A DNA stretch of 64,000 bases from Eubacterium pyruvativorans. Its GTDB lineage: Bacteria > Bacillota > Clostridia > Peptostreptococcales > Anaerovoracaceae. The translations under genes and the position numbers were made by a program. Location: the NCBI RefSeq assembly GCF_900102225.1, contig NZ_FNBF01000008.1, forward strand, positions 28,076 to 92,075, given 5' to 3'. Under the pieces are notes generated by a model. It ran no database searches. It saw only the letters and a list, made by a program, of their open reading frames with translations, and was not told where the DNA came from. This document shows, one piece after another, positions 24,951-32,408 of this stretch (its first letter is position 1; every line of letters begins with the position of its first letter).

Positions 24951-25880
24951 TTAATACAGTTCTCTGACTGCCTGAACGATGTCCGCCGCAGTCATGCCGT
25001 ACTTCTCCAGCAGCTCATCCGGCTTGCCGGACTCGCCGAACGTATCCTGCTGTCCCACCATGCGGATCGGCACCGGGCAGTTTCTGGAAGTCACTTCCGC
25101 CACGGCGCTTCCCAGACCGCCGATGATCGAATGTTCCTCTGCCGTCACAATTCTGCCGGTCTCCTTCGCCGCCTTCAGGATGATTTCCTCATCCAGCGGC
25201 TTCAGGGTATGGATGTCGATGACGCGGACGTCGATTCCCTCGCCCTCCAGGATGGAAGCTGCCTCCATTGCTGCAGATACCATGATGCCGGTGGCGATAA
25301 CCGTCACATCCTTGCCCGGACGCAGTTCGTTGCCCTTGCCCAGCTTGAGCGGCGCCGTTTCATCGTAGAAAACCGGCACAGCCGCTCTGCCCAGACGGAC
25401 ATACGCCGGTCCGTCCATTTCCACCACCTGCTTCAGCAGAATCTTGGCGCTGGCAGCATCGCACGGATTGACAACAGTCATGCCCGGGATCGTTCTCATG
25501 AGAGCCAGATCCTCGAAAGTCTGGTGTGTCGCACCGTCTTCGCCGACCGTAATGCCTGCATGGGTGGCACAGACCTTCACGTTCGCATGGGTATATCCGA
25601 TGGAATTACGAATAATCTCGAATCCTCTTCCCGCCGCAAACATAGCAAAGGAGGAGGCACACACAGTCTTTCCGGACAGAGCCAGGCCTGCCGCAGCGCC
25701 CATCATATCCTGCTCCGCAATACCGAAATTGAAGAAGCGGTCCGGATACTCCGAGCCGAAACTCTTCGTTTTCGTGGAACCGGACAGGTCAGCGTCCAGG
25801 ACCACCAGGTTCGGATTCGCCTTGCCTTCTTCCACCAGGAACTCGCCATAAGCGGCTCTCGTTGCGATCTTGTTAGCCAT
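24951..25880 (-). CDS. Transketolase, C-terminal subunit
   Basis: A 309-residue subunit of a split transketolase in the non-oxidative pentose phosphate pathway. It holds the pyrimidine-binding and C-terminal domains: 'VLDADLSGSTKT', 'FFNFGIAEQDMMGAAAGLA', 'VCATHAGITVGEDGATHQ' (read in parts), and the C-terminal 'VTAEEHSIIGGLGSAVAE'. The ATG at 25880 was chosen because GGGAGG lies 9 bases upstream; it overlaps the partner stop as TAATG, so the two are tightly coupled. Confidence 0.95.
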   Translation of the reverse strand: MANKIATRAAYGEFLVEEGKANPNLVVLDADLSGSTKTKSFGSEYPDRFFNFGIAEQDMMGAAAGLALSGKTVCASSFAMFAAGRGFEIIRNSIGYTHANVKVCATHAGITVGEDGATHQTFEDLALMRTIPGMTVVNPCDAASAKILLKQVVEMDGPAYVRLGRAAVPVFYDETAPLKLGKGNELRPGKDVTVIATGIMVSAAMEAASILEGEGIDVRVIDIHTLKPLDEEIILKAAKETGRIVTAEEHSIIGGLGSAVAEVTSRNCPVPIRMVGQQDTFGESGKPDELLEKYGMTAADIVQAVRELY

Positions 25881-26707
25881 TACCACTCACCTCCCAGCTG
25901 CTTGACAGCGCTCTTCGCTTCTTCCTCACTCGGCGCCTTGCCGTGCCATCCGGCCTGATCTTCCATGAAATCCACGCCTTTGCCCTTCACAGTCTTCGCC
26001 ACAATGACCGTAGGCTGTCCCTTCGTCGCCTTCGCTTCGTCCAGCGCATCGAAGATCTGACGGAAGTCGTGGCCGTCAATCATAATGGCCTTCCAACCGA
26101 AGGCACGGAATTTCTCGTCGATCGGCGTCACTTTCATGACATCATCATTCCGTCCGTCGATCTGCAGACCGTTCCAGTCCACAATTGCGGTCAGATTGTC
26201 CAGCTGATAGTGGGCAGCAGCCATCGCCGCTTCCCAGACGATGCCTTCCTGCAGCTCGCCGTCTCCCAGCAGGGTGTAAATCCGTCCGTCGGAATGGTCC
26301 ATCTTCCCTGCCAGCGCCATGCCTACAGAAGCGGAAATTCCCTGACCCAGGGAGCCTGTGGACATCTCAACACCCGGCACGTAGTGCATATTCGCATGGC
26401 CCTGGAACTTGCTGCCCAGCTTCCGCAGGGACATCATCTTCTCCACCGGGAAGTAACCTCTCTCCGCCAGTGCGGCATACTGAATCGGCGCCGCATGGCC
26501 CTTCGACAGAACGAACTTATCCCTTCCTTCCATTTCCGGGTTCTCCGGATCGATATTCATCTCTCCGAAATAAAGCGCAGTGACGATGTCCGCCGCTGAC
26601 AGCGAGCCGCCCGGATGACCGGAGCCCGCGTGATAAACCGCCTTCACTGCATCGATGCGCAGCTGAGCGGCGATTTTCTCGTAGTACTCAATGTTTTCTC
26701 TCTGCAT
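25880..26707 (-). CDS. Transketolase, N-terminal subunit
   Basis: A 275-residue subunit carrying the thiamine diphosphate-binding domain. It shows 'AGSGHPGGSLSAADIVTAL', 'LSKGHAAPIQYAAL', 'STGSLGQGISASVGMALA' and the ThDP/Mg motif 'LLGDGELQEGIVWEAAMAA'. Two-gene transketolases are common in Clostridia and archaea. AAAGGAA is 4 bases before the ATG at 26707; an upstream in-frame extension is unsupported. A promoter lies at 26766-26794. Confidence 0.95.
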   Translation of the reverse strand: MQRENIEYYEKIAAQLRIDAVKAVYHAGSGHPGGSLSAADIVTALYFGEMNIDPENPEMEGRDKFVLSKGHAAPIQYAALAERGYFPVEKMMSLRKLGSKFQGHANMHYVPGVEMSTGSLGQGISASVGMALAGKMDHSDGRIYTLLGDGELQEGIVWEAAMAAAHYQLDNLTAIVDWNGLQIDGRNDDVMKVTPIDEKFRAFGWKAIMIDGHDFRQIFDALDEAKATKGQPTVIVAKTVKGKGVDFMEDQAGWHGKAPSEEEAKSAVKQLGGEW

Positions 26708-26765
26708 ACTGTTCCTTTCCCAGGCGCTGCGGCGCAGCGTCGAAAATATATCTTCGTAAGTTTTT

Positions 26766-26794
26766 ATAATGAACTCATATGATGAACATGTCAA
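26766..26794 (-). promoter_or_regulatory. Promoter of the split transketolase genes
   Basis: TTGACA (26794-26789) and CATTAT (26771-26766) on the minus strand are separated by 17 bases, about 60 bases before the ATG. Confidence 0.6.
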
Positions 26795-26854
26795 TCTTTT
26801 CGGTTTTTTCGGCGGTTCCGGGACAAAAAATCCCCGGGCAGCCGCTCGGAAACG

Positions 26855-27778
26855 CTACCGTTCCCCGAAAGGTTTCAATGCCGCCGGCAACTTCCGCAGA
26901 ATATCCCCGGCGATCATACCGTATTCCCCCAGATCCGCTGCTGCCAGATCCCCGGCGCGGCCGTGAATCCAGACCCCGGTTTTCGCAGCATCTGTAACCG
27001 GAATGCCTTGTCCTGCCAGGGAGGTGATGACCCCGGTGAGCACATCTCCGCTGCCTGCCGATGCCATCCCCGGATTCCCGGTGGTATTCTCATACATCAC
27101 GAACCGGGGAACCCCGTCTTCCGTTTCCCGGCCCGCCACCAGAGTACCGGCGCCCTTCAGAACCACCGTCACGCCGTAAGTTTCTTCCAGATAGGAAGCC
27201 ATGCGCCTGCGGGTTTCTGTTTCCTTCAAATCTCCCGTCTCCCGGATCTGAAGCAGACGGACTGCTTCCCCCGCATGAGGCGTCATGACAATTTCTCCCG
27301 GATAGGAACGGACCAACTCCTTTAGCTCATCGTCTCCGGCGATCAGATTCAGCCCGTCCGCATCCAGCACCAGGGGCCCGCCGTAGGTCATCAGCAAAGC
27401 CTTCATGCGGCGCTTCGACTGCATCCCCGTTCCGACCCCCGGCCCGAAGGCCACTGCATCGTAACCGCTGAAATGGCGGCCGGTATTCGTGTTGTCCCCG
27501 CTCAGAAGACGGAGGGCCTCATCCCACTCAATACAGATCGCCTCCGGAGCCAGCGTCTGGATCACACTGAAATTCGCTTTCGGCGTACACACGTAAACCA
27601 GACCGGATCCGGTGCGCAGGCAGGCTCCGGCGGCCAGCCACGCAGCGCCGGTCATGCCGGCACTTCCGGCGATGACGAGCACGTGACCGCAGTCCCCCTT
27701 GTGCATATCCCGGGGACGGGGACGGATCACCTTCCGCACATATTCTTCTGTAATGGTTCCGGTGATATTCGTGATCAT
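26855..27778 (-). CDS. nnrD: ADP-dependent NAD(P)H-hydrate dehydratase
   Basis: A 307-residue ribokinase-like repair enzyme that dehydrates damaged NAD(P)H-hydrate using ADP. It matches the YjeF C-terminal domain: 'GHVLVIAGSAGMTGAA', 'AVAFGPGVGTG', 'LVLDADGLNLIAG', 'VMTPHAGE' and 'NPGMASAGSGDVLTGVI'. The epimerase (YjeF N-terminal) half present in many homologues is absent, so the epimerase must lie elsewhere. The ATG at 27778 was preferred over one 11 codons upstream because AGAAGG lies just before it. Third gene of the mgtE unit. Confidence 0.94.
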   Translation of the reverse strand: MITNITGTITEEYVRKVIRPRPRDMHKGDCGHVLVIAGSAGMTGAAWLAAGACLRTGSGLVYVCTPKANFSVIQTLAPEAICIEWDEALRLLSGDNTNTGRHFSGYDAVAFGPGVGTGMQSKRRMKALLMTYGGPLVLDADGLNLIAGDDELKELVRSYPGEIVMTPHAGEAVRLLQIRETGDLKETETRRRMASYLEETYGVTVVLKGAGTLVAGRETEDGVPRFVMYENTTGNPGMASAGSGDVLTGVITSLAGQGIPVTDAAKTGVWIHGRAGDLAAADLGEYGMIAGDILRKLPAALKPFGER

Positions 27779-27828
27779 AGTACCTTCTTTCCTCTGTCCC
27801 GGATACAGCACTTCCCGTGAACACTTGT

Positions 27829-28158
27829 CTAAAACAAATGAAATTTCGCTGCCGCCAGATAGATCAGAAACGCAGCCACGGCAATGACCGGCACTGCGAT
27901 GTTGCCGTATTCCCGGAACAGCCCGAAGAACGTTCCGGCGGCTTTTCCCGGATCCCGGCCGGCCTGGTTCTCATACGGCCCCCCGTTTTCCTGCTCACGG
28001 ATGCCGAACGGATCATTGGGGTCCACCCGCACGCCGTACAGATTCACATTCTGCCGGTGCAGCCGGGCCAGGTCTTCCCTTTCTTCCGGCGTCAGTTCCC
28101 TCTGTTCTTCTGTTTCGGAAGGACAGCCTGTTCTGTTGTTTTCATTTTCTTCTTTCAT
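27829..28158 (-). CDS. Small C-tail-anchored hypothetical protein
   Basis: A protein of about 109 residues that I do not recognise. The first 80 residues are acidic and hydrophilic, with 'ELTPEEREDLARLHRQ' and 'DPNDPFGIREQ'. Residues about 88-107 form one membrane span at the very C-terminus. It lies between mgtE and nnrD with about 50-base gaps, which suggests a real co-transcribed gene. The ATG at 28158 is better spaced from AGGG than the ATG two codons upstream. Confidence 0.6.
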   Translation of the reverse strand: MKEENENNRTGCPSETEEQRELTPEEREDLARLHRQNVNLYGVRVDPNDPFGIREQENGGPYENQAGRDPGKAAGTFFGLFREYGNIAVPVIAVAAFLIYLAAAKFHLF

Positions 28159-28210
28159 ATCCATACCCTGTCCGATCGGTTATGTCAATCCTTACCTTTG
28201 TCTTACTCCG

Positions 28211-29608
28211 CTACACATGCAGGAACAGCCCGGCCATGACGAAATAAATCGAAAGTGCGATGGCATCGGACACCGAAGAGATCGCCGGGTTCGCCACCAG
28301 CGCCGGGTCCAGGTGAATGCCCTTTACAATCAGAGGGATCATACTGCCGATCAGCTTCGCGATCATCACAATAAATAGAAGTGAGGTGCACACCGTAACC
28401 GCCACGATCGCACTCTGCCCGTCTATGATCGTAACCCTGAGGAAGTTCACGGCGCTCAGCACCACACCGACCACAACGCCGATACGCAGTTCTTTCCACA
28501 TAATCCGCATCCAGTCGTCCAGCTCCACCTCGCCGGTGGCAAGGCCGCGGATGATCAGGGTGGCCGCCTGGGAGCCGCAGTTTCCGCCGGTGCCCATGAG
28601 CATCGGCATATAGGTGACCAGTGCAATCATGGAGGACAGCGCATTCTCGAAATTCGTGACAATCATGCCCGTGAAAATGTAGGCGATCATCAGCACCAGC
28701 AGCCACGGCAGACGGTTCTTCGCATGCTGGATCACCGAAATGTCCAGATAATCACTGTCGGAATTATCCAGATCGATGACACCGTTCATTCGCTCGATGT
28801 CCTCGGTGGCCTCATCTTCCATGACGTCCAGAATATCGTCTACGGTGATGATGCCCACCAGCCGGTATTCCTTGTCCACCACCGGAATGGCGATCAGGTC
28901 GTATTTCTGGAAGTCGTCGGAGACTTCTTCCTGGTCGGTATCCACGTATTCACACACAAATTCCGTGCGCATGACTTCGTTGATTTTCGTATCGGAATTG
29001 GTGACCACCAGTGTGCTCAGAGGCACAATGCCGATCAGCTTCCAGGCATTATCCCGCACATAGCAGGTGTAAATGGTCTCCGCATCAGTGCCCACTTCCT
29101 TGATGTGCTCCATGGCTTCCCGCACCGTCCAGTCCTTCTTCAGACTGACGAACTCCGGGGTCATCAGGCTCCCCGCACTGTTGTCGGGATAATTCAAGAA
29201 TGTATTGATCAGGTGGCGTTCGCTGCGGGGCGTCTTCTCCAGAATGCGGTTCACCAGATTGGCCGGCAGCTCTTCCAGAATGTCGATCTTGTCGTCGAAA
29301 TCCAGCTCATCCACAATGAACTGGGTTTCCTTGTCGGTGATCTCGCTGACGATATCCACCTGTCCGTCGGAGGACATATAGGAGAACACATCTACCGAGA
29401 CGTCCTTGGGCAAAAGGCGGAACAGGATGACGGTCATACGAAGGGAAGCCTCATCGGACACTTCCTCCAGCATCTCTGCAATATCCGCCGCATTATATTT
29501 CATCAGCTCGTCTCTGGCCATGAAATATTTCTTCTGTTCGAGATATTCCAGGATCAGATCGGTGGACTGCTTCAGCAGTTCATCTCTGTTCCATTCTGCG
29601 TTTTCCAT
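28211..29608 (-). CDS. mgtE: Magnesium transporter MgtE
   Basis: A 465-residue Mg2+ channel. An N-terminal helical superfamily domain (about residues 20-130) is followed by paired CBS domains (about 135-255, with 'IPVVDKEYRLVGIITVDDI'), a connecting helix and five membrane spans. The pore region 'MGTGGNCGSQAATLIIRGLA' is diagnostic. The cytosolic domains sense Mg2+ and gate the pore. AGGAGGG lies 6 bases before the ATG at 29608. I see no M-box in the short leader. Confidence 0.95.
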   Translation of the reverse strand: MENAEWNRDELLKQSTDLILEYLEQKKYFMARDELMKYNAADIAEMLEEVSDEASLRMTVILFRLLPKDVSVDVFSYMSSDGQVDIVSEITDKETQFIVDELDFDDKIDILEELPANLVNRILEKTPRSERHLINTFLNYPDNSAGSLMTPEFVSLKKDWTVREAMEHIKEVGTDAETIYTCYVRDNAWKLIGIVPLSTLVVTNSDTKINEVMRTEFVCEYVDTDQEEVSDDFQKYDLIAIPVVDKEYRLVGIITVDDILDVMEDEATEDIERMNGVIDLDNSDSDYLDISVIQHAKNRLPWLLVLMIAYIFTGMIVTNFENALSSMIALVTYMPMLMGTGGNCGSQAATLIIRGLATGEVELDDWMRIMWKELRIGVVVGVVLSAVNFLRVTIIDGQSAIVAVTVCTSLLFIVMIAKLIGSMIPLIVKGIHLDPALVANPAISSVSDAIALSIYFVMAGLFLHV

Positions 29609-29639
29609 ATCTGACCCTCCTATTTTTTTCTGACGTACT

Positions 29640-29668
29640 ATTATACCGCGGGTAAGCGGCGGTTTCAA
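29640..29668 (-). promoter_or_regulatory. Promoter of the mgtE unit
   Basis: TTGAAA (29668-29663) and TATAAT (29645-29640) on the minus strand, spacer 17, 32 bases before the ATG. Confidence 0.8.
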
Positions 29669-29831
29669 TCGGCACCTTCATATGACGTTAAGAAATCCTT
29701 AATGCGAACGACTATTCCGTTAACCTTTTGTCAAGGCAGAAAATTTAACAAATTAAAGCGTAATTTATTATTATGATAAGACAACTTTATATATTTTCGG
29801 CTGATAATCTTTTTTCTGACGAGTCAAAATG

Positions 29832-29859
29832 TTGACAAAAACGGGGTCTGTGGTATATT
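29832..29859 (+). promoter_or_regulatory. Promoter of gdhA
   Basis: TTGACA (29832-29837) and TATATT (29854-29859), spacer 16, with TG one base upstream of the -10. A strong promoter, fitting the strong codon bias of gdhA. Confidence 0.85.
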
Positions 29860-29949
29860 CGTAACTGTCGGAAGGGTCTGTGAGAACCCTTCCCCGGAAC
29901 AACTACAATCAACAGAAATCGGTTTATTTTGTGAGAAGAGGAGATCGAA

Positions 29950-31293
29950 ATGGCTAAGATTGTTGACAAGTACATTGACTACGTGAAGACGAAATACGCT
30001 CATGAGCCGGAATTCATCCAGACAGTAGATGAAGTTCTGAATTCCATCGAGCCGGTTATGCAGGCTCATCCGGAATATGAGAAGTCCGGTCTGCTGTGGA
30101 GACTGATCGAACCGGAGAGAACGATCAGCTTCCGTGTACCTTGGGTGGACGACAACGGTGAAGTTCATGTAAACACCGGTTACAGAGTTGAATTCAACTC
30201 CGCACTGGGTCCTTACAAGGGCGGTCTGAGATTCGCTCCGAACGTTTACTCCGGCATCCTGAAGTTCCTCGGTTTCGAGCAGATCTTCAAGAACTCCCTG
30301 ACAGGCCTGCCGATCGGCGGCGGCAAGGGCGGCGCAGACTTCGATCCGAACGGAAAGTCCGATGCAGAGATCATGAGATTCTGCCAGGCTTTCATCAATG
30401 AACTGTACAGATATCTGGGACCGAACGTTGACGTTCCGGCCGGCGACCTGGGTGTAGGCGGCAGAGAGATCGGCTTCATGATGGGTCAGTACAAGAAGCT
30501 GACGAGACAGTATGACGGTACATGGACCGGTAAGGGAACCGAGAACGGCGGTCTGGCAGGAAGAACAGAAGCGACCGGCTACGGCATCGTATTCTATGCG
30601 AGAGAAATGCTGAAGCACTTCGGTGAAGAGCTGAAGGGCAAGACGGTTGTCATCTCCGGTTTCGGCAACGTTGCCTGGGGTACAGCACAGAAGCTGGACG
30701 AGATGGGTGCGAAGGTTATCGCATTCTCCGGTCCGGACGGATACATCCTGGACGAGGACGGCGTAACAGGCGAGAAGGTTGATTACTTCCTGGAACTGAG
30801 AAGCTCCGGAAAGAACATCTGCAGCCCGTATGCCGAGAAGTTCCCGAATGCGAAGTTCGTTGCAGGCAAGAAGCCTTGGGAAGTGAAGGCTGACCTGTAC
30901 ATTCCGTGCGCAATGCAGAACGATATCCACCTGGAAGATGCGAAGAACATGGTTGCCAACGGCTGCAAGTACCTGTGCGAAGGTGCGAACATGCCGACAA
31001 CAGAAGATGCGATCGCATACCTGCAGGAGCATGACGTTGTCATCGGACCTTCCAAGGCTGCGAACGCCGGCGGTGTAGCCTGCTCCTGCCTGGAAATGAG
31101 CCAGAACGCAGAACACATCCTGTTCTCCAAGGAAGACGTTTATGTACAGCTGGAAGGCATCATGGTCAACATCTTCAAGCTGTGCGCTGACGCCTGCGAA
31201 AAGTACAACCTGGGCTTCGATCTGATCGCCGGTGCGAACATCGCCGGATTCGAAAGAGTTGCGAAAGCAATGATGCTCCAGGGCATTGTATAG
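29950..31293 (+). CDS. gdhA: Glutamate dehydrogenase (hexameric, NADP-type)
   Basis: A 447-residue enzyme interconverting glutamate and 2-oxoglutarate plus ammonia. Substrate-site residues are visible: K90 in 'LGPYKGGLRF' and K126 in 'GGGKGGADF', then 'PAGDLGVGGREIGFM' with the catalytic Asp, and the Rossmann 'SGFGNVAWGTAQKL'. Length and motifs fit the small hexameric class. Arginine is almost always AGA here, while neighbours mostly use CGG/CGC, a sign of high expression. GAGGAG precedes the ATG. Cofactor preference cannot be settled from sequence. Confidence 0.96.
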   Translation: MAKIVDKYIDYVKTKYAHEPEFIQTVDEVLNSIEPVMQAHPEYEKSGLLWRLIEPERTISFRVPWVDDNGEVHVNTGYRVEFNSALGPYKGGLRFAPNVYSGILKFLGFEQIFKNSLTGLPIGGGKGGADFDPNGKSDAEIMRFCQAFINELYRYLGPNVDVPAGDLGVGGREIGFMMGQYKKLTRQYDGTWTGKGTENGGLAGRTEATGYGIVFYAREMLKHFGEELKGKTVVISGFGNVAWGTAQKLDEMGAKVIAFSGPDGYILDEDGVTGEKVDYFLELRSSGKNICSPYAEKFPNAKFVAGKKPWEVKADLYIPCAMQNDIHLEDAKNMVANGCKYLCEGANMPTTEDAIAYLQEHDVVIGPSKAANAGGVACSCLEMSQNAEHILFSKEDVYVQLEGIMVNIFKLCADACEKYNLGFDLIAGANIAGFERVAKAMMLQGIV

Positions 31294-31327
31294 TCTCCTA
31301 CTTCAGATTAAACTGAACCTATAGAGA

Positions 31328-31371
31328 ATACCCGGGAAAATGACGAATCATTTCCCCGGGTATCTTTTTTT
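31328..31371 (+). terminator. Terminator of gdhA
   Basis: A 15-base arm (31328-31342) pairs with 31349-31363 with one mismatch and is followed by CTTTTTTT, 35 bases past the stop. Confidence 0.9.
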
Positions 31372-31487
31372 AACTTTTCAGTGTGAAAAGCACCATGGAT
31401 TTTTCACCGATTACACGCAATGCCGGCGGAAACAGTGCTAAAATAGTGGTGATGGATAACGGGAGACAATACAGGAGGGGTACGAAC

Positions 31488-32336
31488 GTGAGTACAGGAT
31501 TGATTTTCGAAGGAGGCGGCATGCGGGGCGTTTTCAGCGCCGGCGTAATTGACTTCCTGCTGGAGAAGGATGTCCGTCCGGACATCGTCTACGGGGTTTC
31601 TGCCGGCGCCTCCGGCGCAGCCAGCTTTGTATGCGGTCAGAAAGGCCGGGCCGCTGCCACCATGATCGATTATCTGGATGATCCCCATTTCATGGGCATG
31701 AAGAGTCTGCGGAAAACCGGGAACTACTTCAACACCGACTTTCTGTACCACCAGATTCCGGAGAAACTGAACCCCATCGACCAGAAGGGCTTCGAGGAAC
31801 GGGGCATCCGCCTGAAAATTGCGGTCACGAACTGCATCACCGGTGAGGCGGAATACCCGGAGATTCACCATATGATCGAGGACATGGACCTCTTCCGGGC
31901 TTCCAGTTCCCTTCCCCTGCTGGCACAGATGGTTCCGCTGAACGGATATGTGTATCTGGACGGAGGCATCGCCGATTCCGTCCCGGTCCGGAAATCCGAA
32001 GAAGACGGCAACGAGAAGAACATCGTTGTTCTGACCCGCCCGCTGGGCTACCGGAAGAAGCAGGAATATGCGATTCTTCCGATGATCCGGGCGAAATACC
32101 GCCGTTACCCGAAGCTGATCGAGGCCCTGGAGCGCCGGCCCCGGGTGTACAATGAAACGCTGGAGTATATTCAGTCCGGCATGGAGAAGGGCTCCATCTT
32201 CGTCATTGCCCCGATGGGCCCTCTGGGAATCCACCGGACAGAATCCGACCGCTCCAAACTGGTGAAGGCCTATCACGAGGGATATTATGTGGCAGAAGGT
32301 CTGTACGACCGGCTGATGCACTTCCTGGAATCATAG
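31488..32336 (+). CDS. Patatin-like phospholipase family protein
   Basis: A 282-residue serine hydrolase of the patatin type (YjjU/RssA-like). The oxyanion loop 'EGGGMRGVF' is at residues 8-16, the nucleophile S38 in GVSAG, and the dyad Asp D158 in 'YLDGGIADS'. The start is the GTG at 31488, 9 bases after an AGGAGG; the frame upstream lacks a ribosome binding site. No signal peptide is seen, so it is likely cytosolic and acts on lipids or acyl esters. A possible extended -10 TAAAAT is at 31439-31444. Confidence 0.9.
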   Translation: MSTGLIFEGGGMRGVFSAGVIDFLLEKDVRPDIVYGVSAGASGAASFVCGQKGRAAATMIDYLDDPHFMGMKSLRKTGNYFNTDFLYHQIPEKLNPIDQKGFEERGIRLKIAVTNCITGEAEYPEIHHMIEDMDLFRASSSLPLLAQMVPLNGYVYLDGGIADSVPVRKSEEDGNEKNIVVLTRPLGYRKKQEYAILPMIRAKYRRYPKLIEALERRPRVYNETLEYIQSGMEKGSIFVIAPMGPLGIHRTESDRSKLVKAYHEGYYVAEGLYDRLMHFLES

Positions 32337-32338
32337 AA

Positions 32339-32371
32339 CAGCCCCGGCCCGTGGCCGGGGCTGCAGTTTTT
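32339..32371 (+). terminator. Terminator of the patatin-like gene
   Basis: CAGCCCCGGCC (32339-32349) pairs with GGCCGGGGCTG (32353-32363), followed by CAGTTTTT, just after the stop. Confidence 0.9.
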
Positions 32372-32408
32372 CTCTCCCGTTTCTGCAGTAAACCGGATTT
32401 TCCGCGGC

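Larger units (their letters stand above)
29609..29949. other. Divergent promoter region between mgtE and gdhA
   Basis: It holds the mgtE promoter on the left, an AT-rich middle with the inverted repeat TTAAG-AAATC-CTTAA (29688-29702), and the gdhA promoter on the right. A leader hairpin GGAAGGGT/ACCCTTCC (29870-29877 with 29886-29893) follows the gdhA start site and may stabilise the abundant mRNA. Confidence 0.7.

Noticed and set aside
29609..29640. M-box magnesium riboswitch for mgtE
   Set aside because: The promoter lies only 32 bases before the ATG, leaving no room for an M-box.
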